Shown here: piece by piece, positions 1 to 10,331 of the stretch | Layout: every line of letters starts with the position of its first letter | Numbering within the stretch: position 1 is the stretch's first letter | Assembly: GCA_964019055.1 (NCBI GenBank) | Contig: OZ025221.1 | Coordinates: 9,637,106 to 9,701,105 of the forward strand | Source: Anthopleura xanthogrammica | Lineage: Eukaryota > Cnidaria > Anthozoa > Actiniaria > Actiniidae | DNA: 64,000 nt | Direction: 5' to 3' | Notes under the pieces: generated by a model | Databases searched by the model: none | What the model saw: the letters and a program-made list of their open reading frames with translations, nothing else | Told to the model about the DNA's origin: nothing | Made by a program: the position numbers and the translations under genes

Positions 1-859
1 TCTTGATACCTTTGTAAAATGTCCTGTATAAGAACAAAGTTATTTCAGATTTGAGGGGAGGGCGACGGACTCCAAATGCGCTCCAAAGTACGGCTGCGCG
101 CTCTTAAAACTTATAAAACATAATTGTTTACTTAAAAATAAATTTTAAACATTGTACATTGTGTGAAATAAAGTATTTATATTGTTATTATAACTTTTTC
201 TCTTTTTCTATCTAAATATAAAAGTTTGAAAAAATGAATTAAAGTTAAAATGGAGAGAATTGGAGAATGAGAATGAGACGAGTGAAATACCGCTGTCCTG
301 AGTATCGCGGGCCCTATTACCATTCATTCAAGCACGAGCCAACGATCGAACGTTCGATCCAAAACAATCGAAGGTAACATACACACCAGGCGATAAACTG
401 CATAAGTTTTCACCGATCTCTGATTTTTGGCCAACTAGAAAGTTCTAAGTCACGAATTTTTACTACCTGTCACTTCAAAATCTTGCTTTCTTTGTCTTTG
501 TTTGTCAACGAGGTGAATCCAGTCTGGGAAGTCACGAAAGGGTCGGACCGGAGAGGCGAACCGTAAAACGACGGTCTCTTTGTAGGCTTTGAATGAACAA
601 GAATTTCAAAGAGTTGGGATATCGTGTTTATTGGATAAGCTATTAGAACTCGGTACAAAATGCCATACGGATTTGCAGTCTAGTCTCGAGCTGTCAATGT
701 CGACCTAAATTGAATACCAGAAGAGAAAAGCGTCAAACCTTACGCGCCTGTCTCCAGACTAAACCATCATCTATTGACCTGGAAAAAATATTTCACTGAG
801 GCGTCATTTGTCGCTGGTAAAAACACCTATTTAGCCTTTGTTCCTGGAACATTTACGCT
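1..859. other. Intergenic; probable 3' end of an upstream gene and leader of the first gene
   Basis: No coding exon could be supported here. An AATAAA at 167-172 lies in AT-rich sequence and could be the polyadenylation signal of a plus-strand gene that ends to the left of the window. The stretch from about 700 to 859 is probably the leader or promoter of the following gene. The short open frames here have no recognisable composition or splice context. Confidence 0.4.
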
Positions 860-1765
860 ATGGTTGACACCAAGTTCTTAATTGTGACAACGTTGTGCTA
901 TGTAGGGATATTTGTTGTAGTTTTAGTGGTTTGTTGTTGTGCCTGGTCAAGATATATCAGGAACGAAGGAAGGGTGCCTCCTCGTAGAACTAAACCAAGT
1001 CGAGGAAGGCGAACAGCGAGGGAACCAGTCGTCACACAGCAGTGTACTCCGCTTCCTCCGCCACCTAGACAGTACCGCTACATCGGCGATTTTACTGATT
1101 TAAACCACGAACATCAGCCTATAATTTATGATCCACATGCGAGGCCAAATTTTCGCCCTCATGTTCCTCATGTTCTCCCTCATATGGGGATTCCACGGCC
1201 AATGTACCCAAACATGAACCATTATGCTTTAGTTGAAGACTGCCCTCCCAGGAACTACTATCCTGTGAGTTTAGCAACACCAACTGATACCTACGACATG
1301 GACTTACAGATGGACATAAATAGTGCTACTTATGCAGATACTAGTCATGGTGGCTTCTCTGGCGATGAATTTAGCGATTTTCAAAGCTCTCGTTATGACA
1401 GTAGACATGATATTAGTGGTGTTGCTAGTGGCGAAGGAGCAGTTTTTAGCACTAGTAGTGATGTCGGGGAATCGTTAAAAAATGTGAATGAAAACTCTAT
1501 AGATACTAATGGATTAGAGAACGAAACTCGAAGGTCGACAGAAGGATTTAAACAAGACGACAGCGGTGATGAACACGTTTGTACAATCCAAGAAGACGAT
1601 ATAAAGTGTAGTACAAGAAGAAACAGCGATATTGTAGGCGACAGTTTACTCGTAACAAGTTGTAGTGACGATTGTAATGGCGTTGGAATAACGCCTTCTT
1701 GTTCAGTACAGAGTTTAACAGAATTCAACGAAGAACCTGAACATATTCCCTTAAACATTACGTGA
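860..1765 (+). CDS. Single-pass membrane protein with a long disordered cytoplasmic tail, unknown function
   Basis: This is an uninterrupted 301-codon frame. Residues about 6-29 form one strongly hydrophobic segment with no cleavable signal peptide in front. It is followed by three consecutive cysteines, a tryptophan and a basic stretch rich in Arg/Lys/Pro (about 30-57). The positive-inside rule predicts a short outside N-terminus and a cytoplasmic tail, and the Cys cluster at the membrane edge is a possible palmitoylation site. The tail is Pro/His/Tyr-rich to about residue 140. It is then acidic and Ser-rich to the C-terminus and looks disordered, with Tyr-containing motifs that could be docking sites. 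I do not recognise the family. The general shape (TM, Cys cluster, PY-rich tail) recalls small adaptor membrane proteins such as Shisa-like proteins, but no diagnostic ectodomain is present. The start is the first ATG of the frame. Confidence 0.72.
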   Translation: MVDTKFLIVTTLCYVGIFVVVLVVCCCAWSRYIRNEGRVPPRRTKPSRGRRTAREPVVTQQCTPLPPPPRQYRYIGDFTDLNHEHQPIIYDPHARPNFRPHVPHVLPHMGIPRPMYPNMNHYALVEDCPPRNYYPVSLATPTDTYDMDLQMDINSATYADTSHGGFSGDEFSDFQSSRYDSRHDISGVASGEGAVFSTSSDVGESLKNVNENSIDTNGLENETRRSTEGFKQDDSGDEHVCTIQEDDIKCSTRRNSDIVGDSLLVTSCSDDCNGVGITPSCSVQSLTEFNEEPEHIPLNIT

Positions 1766-3806
1766 GAAAAAAGCCTAAATTTTAGATAAATAGAATATAT
1801 ATCTGTCGTTTATTATTCCATTATCAGACCATGAGTACCTAATTCAGAACTATATTCTCACTTTCTAGTTTATATTCTTTTTGTTTACAAGTTTTTGTTC
1901 AATGTTGTTTCATCTCGTGTATTTTTTGAGCTTACAGAAAAACGATTGTTCAAAATCAATAAGATTAATTTAGTTGTTTACATAAGACATTGAGTTCCAA
2001 ATCCTAGTAAAGTTATCAACCACGAGCTTAAAAATAGGGGATTCATTACAGAGAAAAGATTAAAGATCTACATTTTTTCTAAAATTTCTCATATAAATAT
2101 ATACTTTTTAACTCCAGAGGTGTGCCCTGTGAGTGCCATCGAGAACTAAGCTGTGTAATGATTTTTTTTACCAGCGCAGTCTTTGTAGGGGGGGAGTACT
2201 AGAGTGAGAGCTAAGGCACATTACTTTAAAATATTGCCTCCAACAATGACATTTATACTTGATATCACTCAAGCTTTCAAGAAATTGTTTTCTTTTAGAC
2301 AAAATTTTCTCTCCTCATTTCCATACTAATTATCAAATTTCAAAAGAACACACGGCTCTTGCTTTGAACAAAAGAGAGGACCTTAATTGTAAGGAAGTTA
2401 AGAGATGTATGTCATTTGTCTGCTTGAATGGGCTTTTGAGGATTATTCAGGCAGGTGGTCGTGGATTATCAATGAAAAATTGTATGGAAAATACCTTACA
2501 ATGTTATATTTTTCCCTCTATTTTTCTCCCAACTTGAACAAAAGTTGTTCGCACTTGTATCTTGTCTAAGTTCTGTCATAAAATCTCATTAATTATACAT
2601 TGATGGCCTCTGTTTTCTTGAAAGTCATTATAGATTTGCCTTAGGGTTTAAGATCTAGTAGTAGACACTAGAAGGGGTTAAACTTTGAAATATAAAGAAA
2701 TTGTTGGAGCACGATATTTATTCCCGACTGCAAGGAATTGTATTTTTGCAGTTAAATTCAACAATGATACTTACAACTGCCATTCAGTGGAAAAATCACA
2801 TCGTATCATTTTAAAATCATAAATAACATCTTTTTAAAAATACCTTTGAAAGGGTGTCATCTATAATGGAAATATATGCTTTAAAATATGAGAAACACCA
2901 TAAGCCTTTTGGCTAAATCCTGGAATTAAAGACTTTATGCAAAAGAACAAAAACCCCTTATCAATAGGAAAAGGATTTTGGCTTTTTAAAATAAGAGATT
3001 TTGATGCCTTTAAACCTTACCGTTCAACATTCTAAAACTGAAAAACATTGATCAAAAAGAACCTTTCATTTTATCTATTTTTTCACTGAACTTTAATCAC
3101 AGAAGAGAAAACCTTCCTAAAACATGAAAAGTAAAGTAAACTACGAAAAAGAAAGTGAATAAAATATAAATTTTTAAGTTTGTGTAAAAATGTTTAGTGT
3201 TCTGTTTTGAAGATAAAATTTAAATAGATAATACCACTAACCTAAATAAGGTAAATATTGAAGATAATATACAAAACAAAAAGATTCAATAAAAGTTCAA
3301 TATTTTGATTTCCAAAGTCAATATTTGTATAAAAATTTCAAAGGGAAAGTAGAATATTTCCCATACAAAAAAAATTCACATTAGACTCTACAAAGGAAGT
3401 CTAATCTTTAAAGGAGGAGTGGGAGTTTATGTTTTTTTCTTTTAATGTAAAGAAAATCCATTTATTTATTAAAACTTATCTTTCTTAATTTGTCAGTCAA
3501 AATATAATATTTTTTCACTAATTTCCGACTTTTTCATGGATGAGTTTTATACAGTTGTGTTTAATGTTTTAGCCAGTTAAATTAATTATTAATATACTAA
3601 CATAAAAAGGGTTATATATAGATAAAAGATTAAAAATTAAAGGCCCTATGATTTTGGTAATTTATATAATTTTGCATTTATTCATTTCTTTTTTAATAGA
3701 AATAATTGTTTTACCAAACTCCATTTCCCAAGGCAATTCATTAATAATGGTAAAAGAGTAGCACTTCCATATCAAATGGAAAATGCTAATTAAAGATGAT
3801 ACATTA

Positions 3807-4020
3807 AATGTGACATGCAGTAACATTGAAATGGCTTCCCATATGACAGTTTTCGTATGATTGAGTGGAAATCATACTTTACTGAAAGTACACAGTACGA
3901 CATCCTGTAATCCTGAAATGGTTTTCCATAAAGTGGTTTTCGTATGAGTGGGGAAATGTTAATGTACGGTAATGACAGTACATAGAACAACATGCAGTAA
4001 AATTGAAATGGCTTCCCATT
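3807..4020 (+). repeat. Dispersed tandem repeat, ACATGCAGTAACATTGAAATG family
   Basis: About two diverged units of roughly 100 bp. Each contains a GACATGCAGTAA-like block, then TTGAAATGGCTTCCCAT, then TTTTCGTATGAGTG. The same blocks recur near 60530-60625, 61995-62045 and 62215-62310, so this is an interspersed family rather than a local duplication. Confidence 0.7.
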
Positions 4021-4639
4021 ACAGCTCATGCTGTTCATTCAACTACAATATCAGTTAGCATAAAAATACTGTATTGCTACAATCAATTTTGCTGCATTGT
4101 TCCTTATTCCTTCAAAATCTTTTTAAGAATGATAATACCGGTATTAATAAATAATTTATTGGCCAGCAACAAAAAAATTAATAATACAAATACCTAATAC
4201 CAATTTTTAGTTATTCATCCTGCCATAAAGCTATGGAGAAGAGAATGGTGAAGATCATAGATTTTGTATACGAAATAGTATGAAAATATATAGTTATTAT
4301 CATAATAATATTAATTCTGAGTGCTATCTTCATTTGTTTGCTTAATTTTTGTTTCTTTTTCATTTGCCTGTGGCAATGTAACTTGTTCTTGTTTCAGACT
4401 TGATTTTTGCTTACTTGGCTGTGCGATTGGCTGCAGCTTGATTTCTGCCGGACTGTTTTGCTTACTCCACAGAGTGTAATCTTCACGCGAAAGGAATCTC
4501 TTGACCTTTTTGCAGCACAGGCATGTCACAATCACATGGCACTCCCGTTTGGCTGGGTGAAAATCAGTCAAACAGGTGTTAAGGTTGAGAGCAGTGACAA
4601 TCATTATAGGGTTGTATGGAAGTACTCTGCTTCCCAGTA

Positions 4640-5025
4640 CCCACTCCCCTCTCACCTCTGGGATCTCAAATTAGATTCCTGGACTCCTCATCACGTGTGA
4701 GTAGAGTTTGTTAGGTCTCTCCCTTGATTCAAGGGCTTTCTATGGGTTCTCTTGTTTTCCTCCCTTTGCAAAATCTAACACACTAAATTCCGATTTGATT
4801 TGTGAGTTAGCCATGCCCTGACTTAGATCAGCTCAGAGGTTGTTTCAGGGTTCTATCTGTGAGTTAGCCATGCCCTGACTTAGATCAGCCCAGAGGTTGT
4901 TTCAGGGTTCTATCTGTGAGTTAGCCATGCCCTGAGTTAGATCAGCCCAGAGGTTGTTTCAGGGTTCAATCTGTGAGTTAGCCGTGCCCTGACTTAGATC
5001 AGCTCAGAGGTTGTTTCAGGGTTTG
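4640..5025 (+). repeat. SINE-like element with four tandem 57-bp tail units
   Basis: The body contains CACGTGTGAGTAGAGTTTG, GGTCTCTCCCTTGATTCAAG and a TTTTCCTCCCT block. It is followed by four head-to-tail 57-bp units starting at 4801, 4858, 4915 and 4972, each beginning TGTGAGTTAGCC and containing CCCAGAGGTTGTTTCAGGG or a close variant. Further copies lie near 18540-18700, 18880-19115, 20230-20350, 24285-24600, 50378-50510 and, inverted, 63590-63775. Tail-only fragments lie near 7073-7130 and 42815-42870. The inverted copy preserves a GTTCAAGCCC segment resembling a tRNA-type B box, so a tRNA-derived SINE is inferred. Confidence 0.65.
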
Positions 5026-6187
5026 ATAACATTGATGGTTTCTTGTATCATTTTGAATATAAAAATTTAAAACCAAATACATGAACGCACCTTTTGTTCT
5101 GACTTTACAGGTTACTCCAGGAACCAATAAGCTATGACACTTTTTGCAAACAGTCCTTTTGATGCTGGGATCCCTGTAGTTTGATAAATATTTTAATTGT
5201 TGGGATACCTTTGTTTTTTTAATTGTCCTCATTTGCATTCAACTTCAAAAATGGTATTTCTTAGTCAAAATTGCTTAAATGTCAAAAATTTTAGATGATT
5301 GATTTTTAGGAATAGAACACCCTGATGGCACATGATGGGCAGTGTTTGCCCTTCACTGAAGGCTGGAAATGAGATTCATGAGATTCATTCAGCTGATTGA
5401 TACCAAGTGATGGAATACTCTCTGGTTGATAGCACATTAACACACAACAGACAGTGTTTGCCCTTCTGGTAATAAGATTCATTAAGCTGATTGATACCCA
5501 GCAATTTGATAAACATTTAACCCTCATACTTACAATCTAAGGACATTTTTCTGAGCTACTGACGTCAAAGAATTCATGTAGAACCTTGCCAGACCAGTGT
5601 TCCGTGGGTTAGTTGCCACAGTAACGCTTGCAGCCTTTGAGTAACAAATTTAAAATATTCAGATAAGTGTGCTAAGCTTGGTCATGCAGTACAAAAATGT
5701 GACTCAAAATTACTCATTTTTTAAGAGGACTGACCTGATATAGGAAGTTAATTCGGTAAAATGCATCCTTGTTAGCTGCTAAAGTAGGTTTTTTCCTTCC
5801 CATTTGTTTTAAATGTTGGAAAAATTAATTATTTTGTAGAGTGAAAGTTTTTGACTTTGGCTTTCATGTTGGATATGCATTTACTGACAGGCGTTCCTCG
5901 TTGACCGTGAGGGGAATGAAACTAGTCGTGCGATACTGCATGCTATGGCAATACAAAATATTCCAACGGGGGTAGGGTAGTAAAGGCTTACTAAAACCTC
6001 AATTTTCTTCTTTACAGAAAATACGAACGTTCTATAACTTAGTACGATGATAAAAATTATAAAATAATTTTATCATTTATATGAATAAAGAATATTCTAT
6101 TTAAATAGGATTTTTAAAAAGGTTTCAAATAAAACTTGTTTAACCCCTCCCCCCAAATTAATTAGTTATCAAATATGGCGGCCGTGC

Positions 6188-9056
6188 ATGTGGTTGTTGG
6201 GCTTCCTCAAAATGCTCGCTAAAAATTGCTTTTTTCACCCACTATTATGCTTCATACCTGCTCCTTATATCGTAAGTAAATAGCCAAGGTATTTATCTTG
6301 ATATTCCAGTCATTTTCTAAATGTCATAAATGATATTTTCTGTAGAAATCCGTCATGTTGGACGCTTCAAGGCCAACATCTTCGCCGGGTCTGGTTTGGT
6401 AAGAACAACACTGGTACCTCTTCTCTCATCTAGAGGATCATCTGTCAGTACTAATGGCCGTATTCCTCACTGTAAACTCTACATCTCTAATCCAGCAAAG
6501 AATTATAATGCGACTAGGGTATTTCAGAAGGTAATTTTCTATTTTATTAATTTTGTTCTAACTTTGTTATGCAACTTATCCCCCAAGTCCATGGGTTACA
6601 CCGTCTTAAAAATGATTCCCATTTCTTTCAAATCTGTTTTGGATTTTGAAATAACTCTAGGATAGAAACATCATTGCATAGCACTTATATTTTTGGAAGG
6701 AAACCTTTTTCAAACATTCTTTTTTCTGTTATAGTTTTTGGCCACAGCTTCAAGTACGACAGTAGAAAAGCCAGTGCAGAAGCAACAAGAGCTCATTAAA
6801 AAAGCCATACCTGCCGTAGAAGAGGAAGCAGATACATGGCGGCAACAGAAAGTAGATTTAAAGTTATTGCCTGACTACTACATGAGGCTGGCCAAAATAC
6901 GCTTGACAGGTGAATTATTGATTAAATATTGGCAAATATTAAGCGATTATAGATTTCCTGGGATTTGGATAAGATGCATTTTTAAGGACTTGTTGGTATT
7001 GTAATCTGGTTAGACAATCGGCAGTCTTACACCAAATGATCAATTGGATGATGGGAAGCAAGTTTCAGGGGTCGATCTGTGAGTTAGCCATGCCCTGACA
7101 TAAATCAGCCCAGAGGTTGCTTCAGGGTGTAATAAGAAAGATCTTTGGTTTGGATATGTGTTTTGCACCATTCTGCTCCATATCATTAATCGTCGCTGTC
7201 ATCTCTCCTAGGCATGGTAGTACTGACAGCAATGGCAGGGTATGCCTTGGCCCCAGAGGTCATGCACTTGGATACATTCATGTGGATGTCTCTAGGTACC
7301 CTTCTTTGTTCATCCTCTGCTAATGCTATCAACCAGGTCAGTCTATATTTATTTGTGGTGTTTTCTTGTTCATCAACATTTTGATATTGACAGGGTTATT
7401 TGTTTTGATTTCATTTAAAGTGGCTGGAAATTCCATTTGACTCACAAATGGCAAGAACACAGAACCGAGTACTGGTCAGAGGACTTCTTAGGTAATGGAA
7501 ACTTACTTCCACAATTTTCTACTGACTTTCACATTACCATCTTATTTTTCTTTCATTTTCAATTTCTTTTTTTCACTTATTTTCAGTCCATCCCATGTTC
7601 TTGCATTTGGAGTAGTAACAGGAGCAATTGGAGTAACAAGTTTATTTATGCAAGTCAATGGTCTTACAGCTCTGTTAGGTATGACACTGCATTCTATTAA
7701 GGCACAGACACATGATACGACTTTCATGCAATGTTGCATCCAATGTTGCAAAAGTTAGAGATAGCACCAGATAACACCCATGTGACGTGGCATGCAACAT
7801 CACAGCTGCTGCCGCAAAAAGTAGAATGTGGCTTTGCATGCAACGAACCTTACTGTGTGAACATAACATCACATGGGCAGTCAAATGGTGCAATCTAGTT
7901 TTTGCAACATCACATGAAAAATCACATCATGTCCCTGCAGCTTTAGGATATTAGTTATTTCATTGCAAGATTGCAAGGTTCACTCGATGCCTGTGCACTT
8001 CACTTCCTGTATCTTGGTAATATAGAAAATGGCATCTCTAAGAATATAAAATTTGGAGCTTGGAGAATGCAAACACTGTATGTGAACAGTACAATTTCTT
8101 ATTAGTACAAAGTGAAATTTCTATTGTGTTGTATTGTTTTATTACTAATTATTAGTACCCTACCTTTGACATATAAAAAATTTGATTTAAAATATTTATT
8201 TATTTATCATATTATGTATCTTAATTTCCTAAAGAATAATTTCTGAATTCCACTATAATTTTTTATTTTCTTTTTTTCCACAGGTGGAGCAAATCTTCTC
8301 TTATATACATGTATATACACACCTCTGAAGCGCTTGAGCATCGTTAATACATGGATGGGGTCATTAGTTGGTGGGATTCCACCTCTCATGGGATGGGCAG
8401 CCTGTACTGGGTCCCTTGGTCCAGGAGCTCTGGTATTAGCTGGGATACTATATTCTTGGCAGTTTCCTCATTTTAATGCACTCAGTTGGAACCTACGGCC
8501 AGATTATTCTAGAGGTGAGTAGTGTCTAGATATGGCTTGGTTTTGCTTGGCATCATTTCCTGTCTCATGCGGAATGTTCATCAGCTGAATCGCAAGTTTT
8601 CAATAGAATTCTTTCTGGCTGACAGCACGCATGGTGGTCAGTGTTTGACCTCTAATTGGAGCAGATAATGAGATTCAAAGACTTTTATCAGCTGTTTTTT
8701 CTAATATTTATTTCTGTCCTTCAGCTGGTTATAGAATGATGTGTGTTACAGATCCTGCACTTTGCCGACGTGTAGCCTTGCGGCACTCAATTTACCTGGT
8801 TGGCTTATCAACTCTACTTCCTCTGTGTGATGTCACATCATGGTGGCTTGCAGTGGACTCTCTCCCTCTTAATGCCTACCTAACATGGCTTGCTTGGAGA
8901 TTTTACCAACAATCTGATAGTAAATCATCTAGAGAACTGTTTCGCTTCAGTCTTTTACATCTACCAGTTTTAATGTTGCTTATCATGCTACACAAGAAAC
9001 CCAAGAAAAATAGCAGAGACGTTGGAGATACACTAGATGTTGCCATAGAAACATAA
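6188..9056 (+). CDS. COX10: COX10, protohaem IX (haem O) farnesyltransferase, mitochondrial
   Basis: The product farnesylates haem B to haem O in the inner mitochondrial membrane, the first step towards haem A for cytochrome c oxidase. Inferred exons: 6188-6271, 6372-6530, 6735-6909, 7212-7336, 7421-7491, 7587-7678, 8284-8514 and 8725-9056. They join in frame to 422 codons, close to the usual length of about 440. UbiA-family signatures are clear: an N-Q-x5-F-D-x2-M-x-R-T block across the 7336/7421 junction, then YTPLKR with NTW...GGIPPLMGW in exon 7, then [13 protein letters not shown] with DYSRG/AGY at the 8514/8725 junction. Many hydrophobic segments fit a polytopic membrane protein. The first exon is the least certain part. 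It gives a hydrophobic/basic leader suited to mitochondrial targeting, but a start at 6330 is the alternative. COX10 is convergent with CCZ1. Confidence 0.94.
7073..7130 (+). repeat. Tail-unit fragment of the SINE-like family in a COX10 intron
   Basis: A single 57-bp-type unit (TGTGAGTTAGCC ... CAGAGGTTGCTTCAGGG) lies inside COX10 intron 3, without the SINE body. Confidence 0.6.
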
Positions 9057-9262
9057 TGAAACTAGTTACCATGGAAACATTGATAAAAGATTTTACAAGA
9101 AAATGATAGTAAATATAGCCACAGAATCCTACAGTTTCCATGGAAACCAAGCTAAAAATAATTCAAGAAATAGTATACTGGAGGTTGCTATGGAAACCTA
9201 GATAATGGGGGTACCAGTTACCATGGAAACCTAGTTGATCAGGTACCAGTCATCATGGAAGC
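9039..9262 (+). promoter_or_regulatory. Cluster of X-box-like palindromes (RFX-type sites)
   Basis: Five 14-bp sites of the form GTTNCCATGGAAAC or a near variant lie at 9039-9052, 9065-9078, 9134-9147, 9184-9197 and 9217-9230. A decayed sixth lies at about 9249-9262. The first overlaps the last codons of COX10 and the rest are in its 3' UTR. The X-box bound by RFX factors is an imperfect palindrome of this shape. The sequence between sites also looks locally duplicated, so the cluster probably arose by tandem duplication. Confidence 0.6.
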
Positions 9263-9473
9263 TTAATTACACATAAGCAACAGAACTAAAAGTTAGTCAA
9301 GATGAGCAGAAAAATTGCTGGTAGAAAATTGTTGAAAATTGTTGAAAATTTAAAATATTTATGGGCATGACTGATTGTGGATATTTTTATAAAACATTTT
9401 GTGAAGGAATTATATAATTGTGAATGAAATTCTTATGTTGGTTTTATCCATTTTCATGTCACTTTTGCAATCA

Positions 9474-9479
9474 AATAAA
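9474..9479 (+). terminator. Probable COX10 polyadenylation signal
   Basis: AATAAA about 420 bp after the COX10 stop codon, in an AT-rich context. It is the first canonical signal after the stop. Confidence 0.5.
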
Positions 9480-10331
9480 TTACGGCATGGCTGCATAAAG
9501 TTGAAATGTATAGTGATATAACAGCCAGTTGGTTTGGTGTGATAATATATGTTTTATTAATCCCAAAGAGTCTTCTTCATTTCATATTAATTGCTATTTA
9601 CATTGATCAATAATTTTACTTTTTGTACTGCTATGTACAAAAGGTTATTTGTTTGAAAATGAAAAGAATTACGAGAAGTTGAGTTAACATTTTGAATGTT
9701 TAATATTTTGGCCAACATCCACTGGCCATCATCAGTTACTGTAACTGAATGAATTTATGATGAATTTCTCGAATTTCTTTTCATCTTAAAACTTAATGCC
9801 AACCCCTCTCCTCTCACCAAAATCAACTAACTTCTAAACTGCAATTGGACTTTTAGTGGACAAATTGCTTCTCTGTAGAGATGCCACTGCTAAGTCCCAT
9901 TTATTTTAGAGCAGGTTTTGTATGACTAAGAAAATGACACAGACTGCGCCTTGCTGTGACCATGTCAGTGCTGTGCAACGTATGAAAACATTTGACATAC
10001 AGTCCTGTGTCCAAGCTGTGTGCTATGACTTTACATGCTCACAACATCTGCTCTATCAATTCTGCCAGTGCCTGAATTATTTATCTCTGAGGGCACATGG
10101 GCAATGATGCCGCAATAGACTTAGTTAGCTATTGGGTGTATTGTTTTCCCATTTCAGACCACATGCCATTCCCTTGAGAATTATTCCTTTGCTTGAGCAC
10201 TTATCCATGTTCATGAGTCTTGTCATGCACAACAAATGTTGTTAAATAAAGAAATAATACTCAAGGGAATGACATGTCCTGGAATGAAGCTGAAAATATA
10301 AGCAGAAATGAGAATAGAAATGCTAAGAGGA
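9480..10331. other. Convergent spacer between COX10 and CCZ1
   Basis: No coding exon was seen. The span is the tail-to-tail gap of two convergent genes. Its right part (about 10140-10290) is a MITE copy. Confidence 0.5.
10140..10290. mobile_element. MITE copy, TTTTCCCATTTCAGACCA family
   Basis: The left end contains TTTTCCCATTTCAGACCA and CATTCCCTTGAGAAT. The right end is the approximate inverted counterpart (ACTCAAGGGAATGACATG). Related copies lie at about 10450-10635 (in the last CCZ1 intron), 13700-13740, 56255-56310 and 57210-57375. No coding capacity was seen. Class assignment is inferred from the inverted ends and repetition. Confidence 0.6.

Larger units (their letters stand above)
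1766..6170. other. 4.4-kb AT-rich intergenic region with repeat copies
   Basis: No gene was found between the membrane-protein gene and COX10. The region holds a degenerate tandem repeat (about 3807-4020), a SINE-like copy with four 57-bp tail units (about 4640-5025), and a diverged tandem duplication with a GACAGTGTTTGCCCTTC core (about 5325-5510). The remaining sequence, especially 1770-3780, is AT-rich and featureless to my reading. Confidence 0.55.

Noticed and set aside
1393..1758. 121-codon minus-strand frame inside the first gene
   Set aside because: Shadow of the plus-strand membrane-protein frame, with no independent support.
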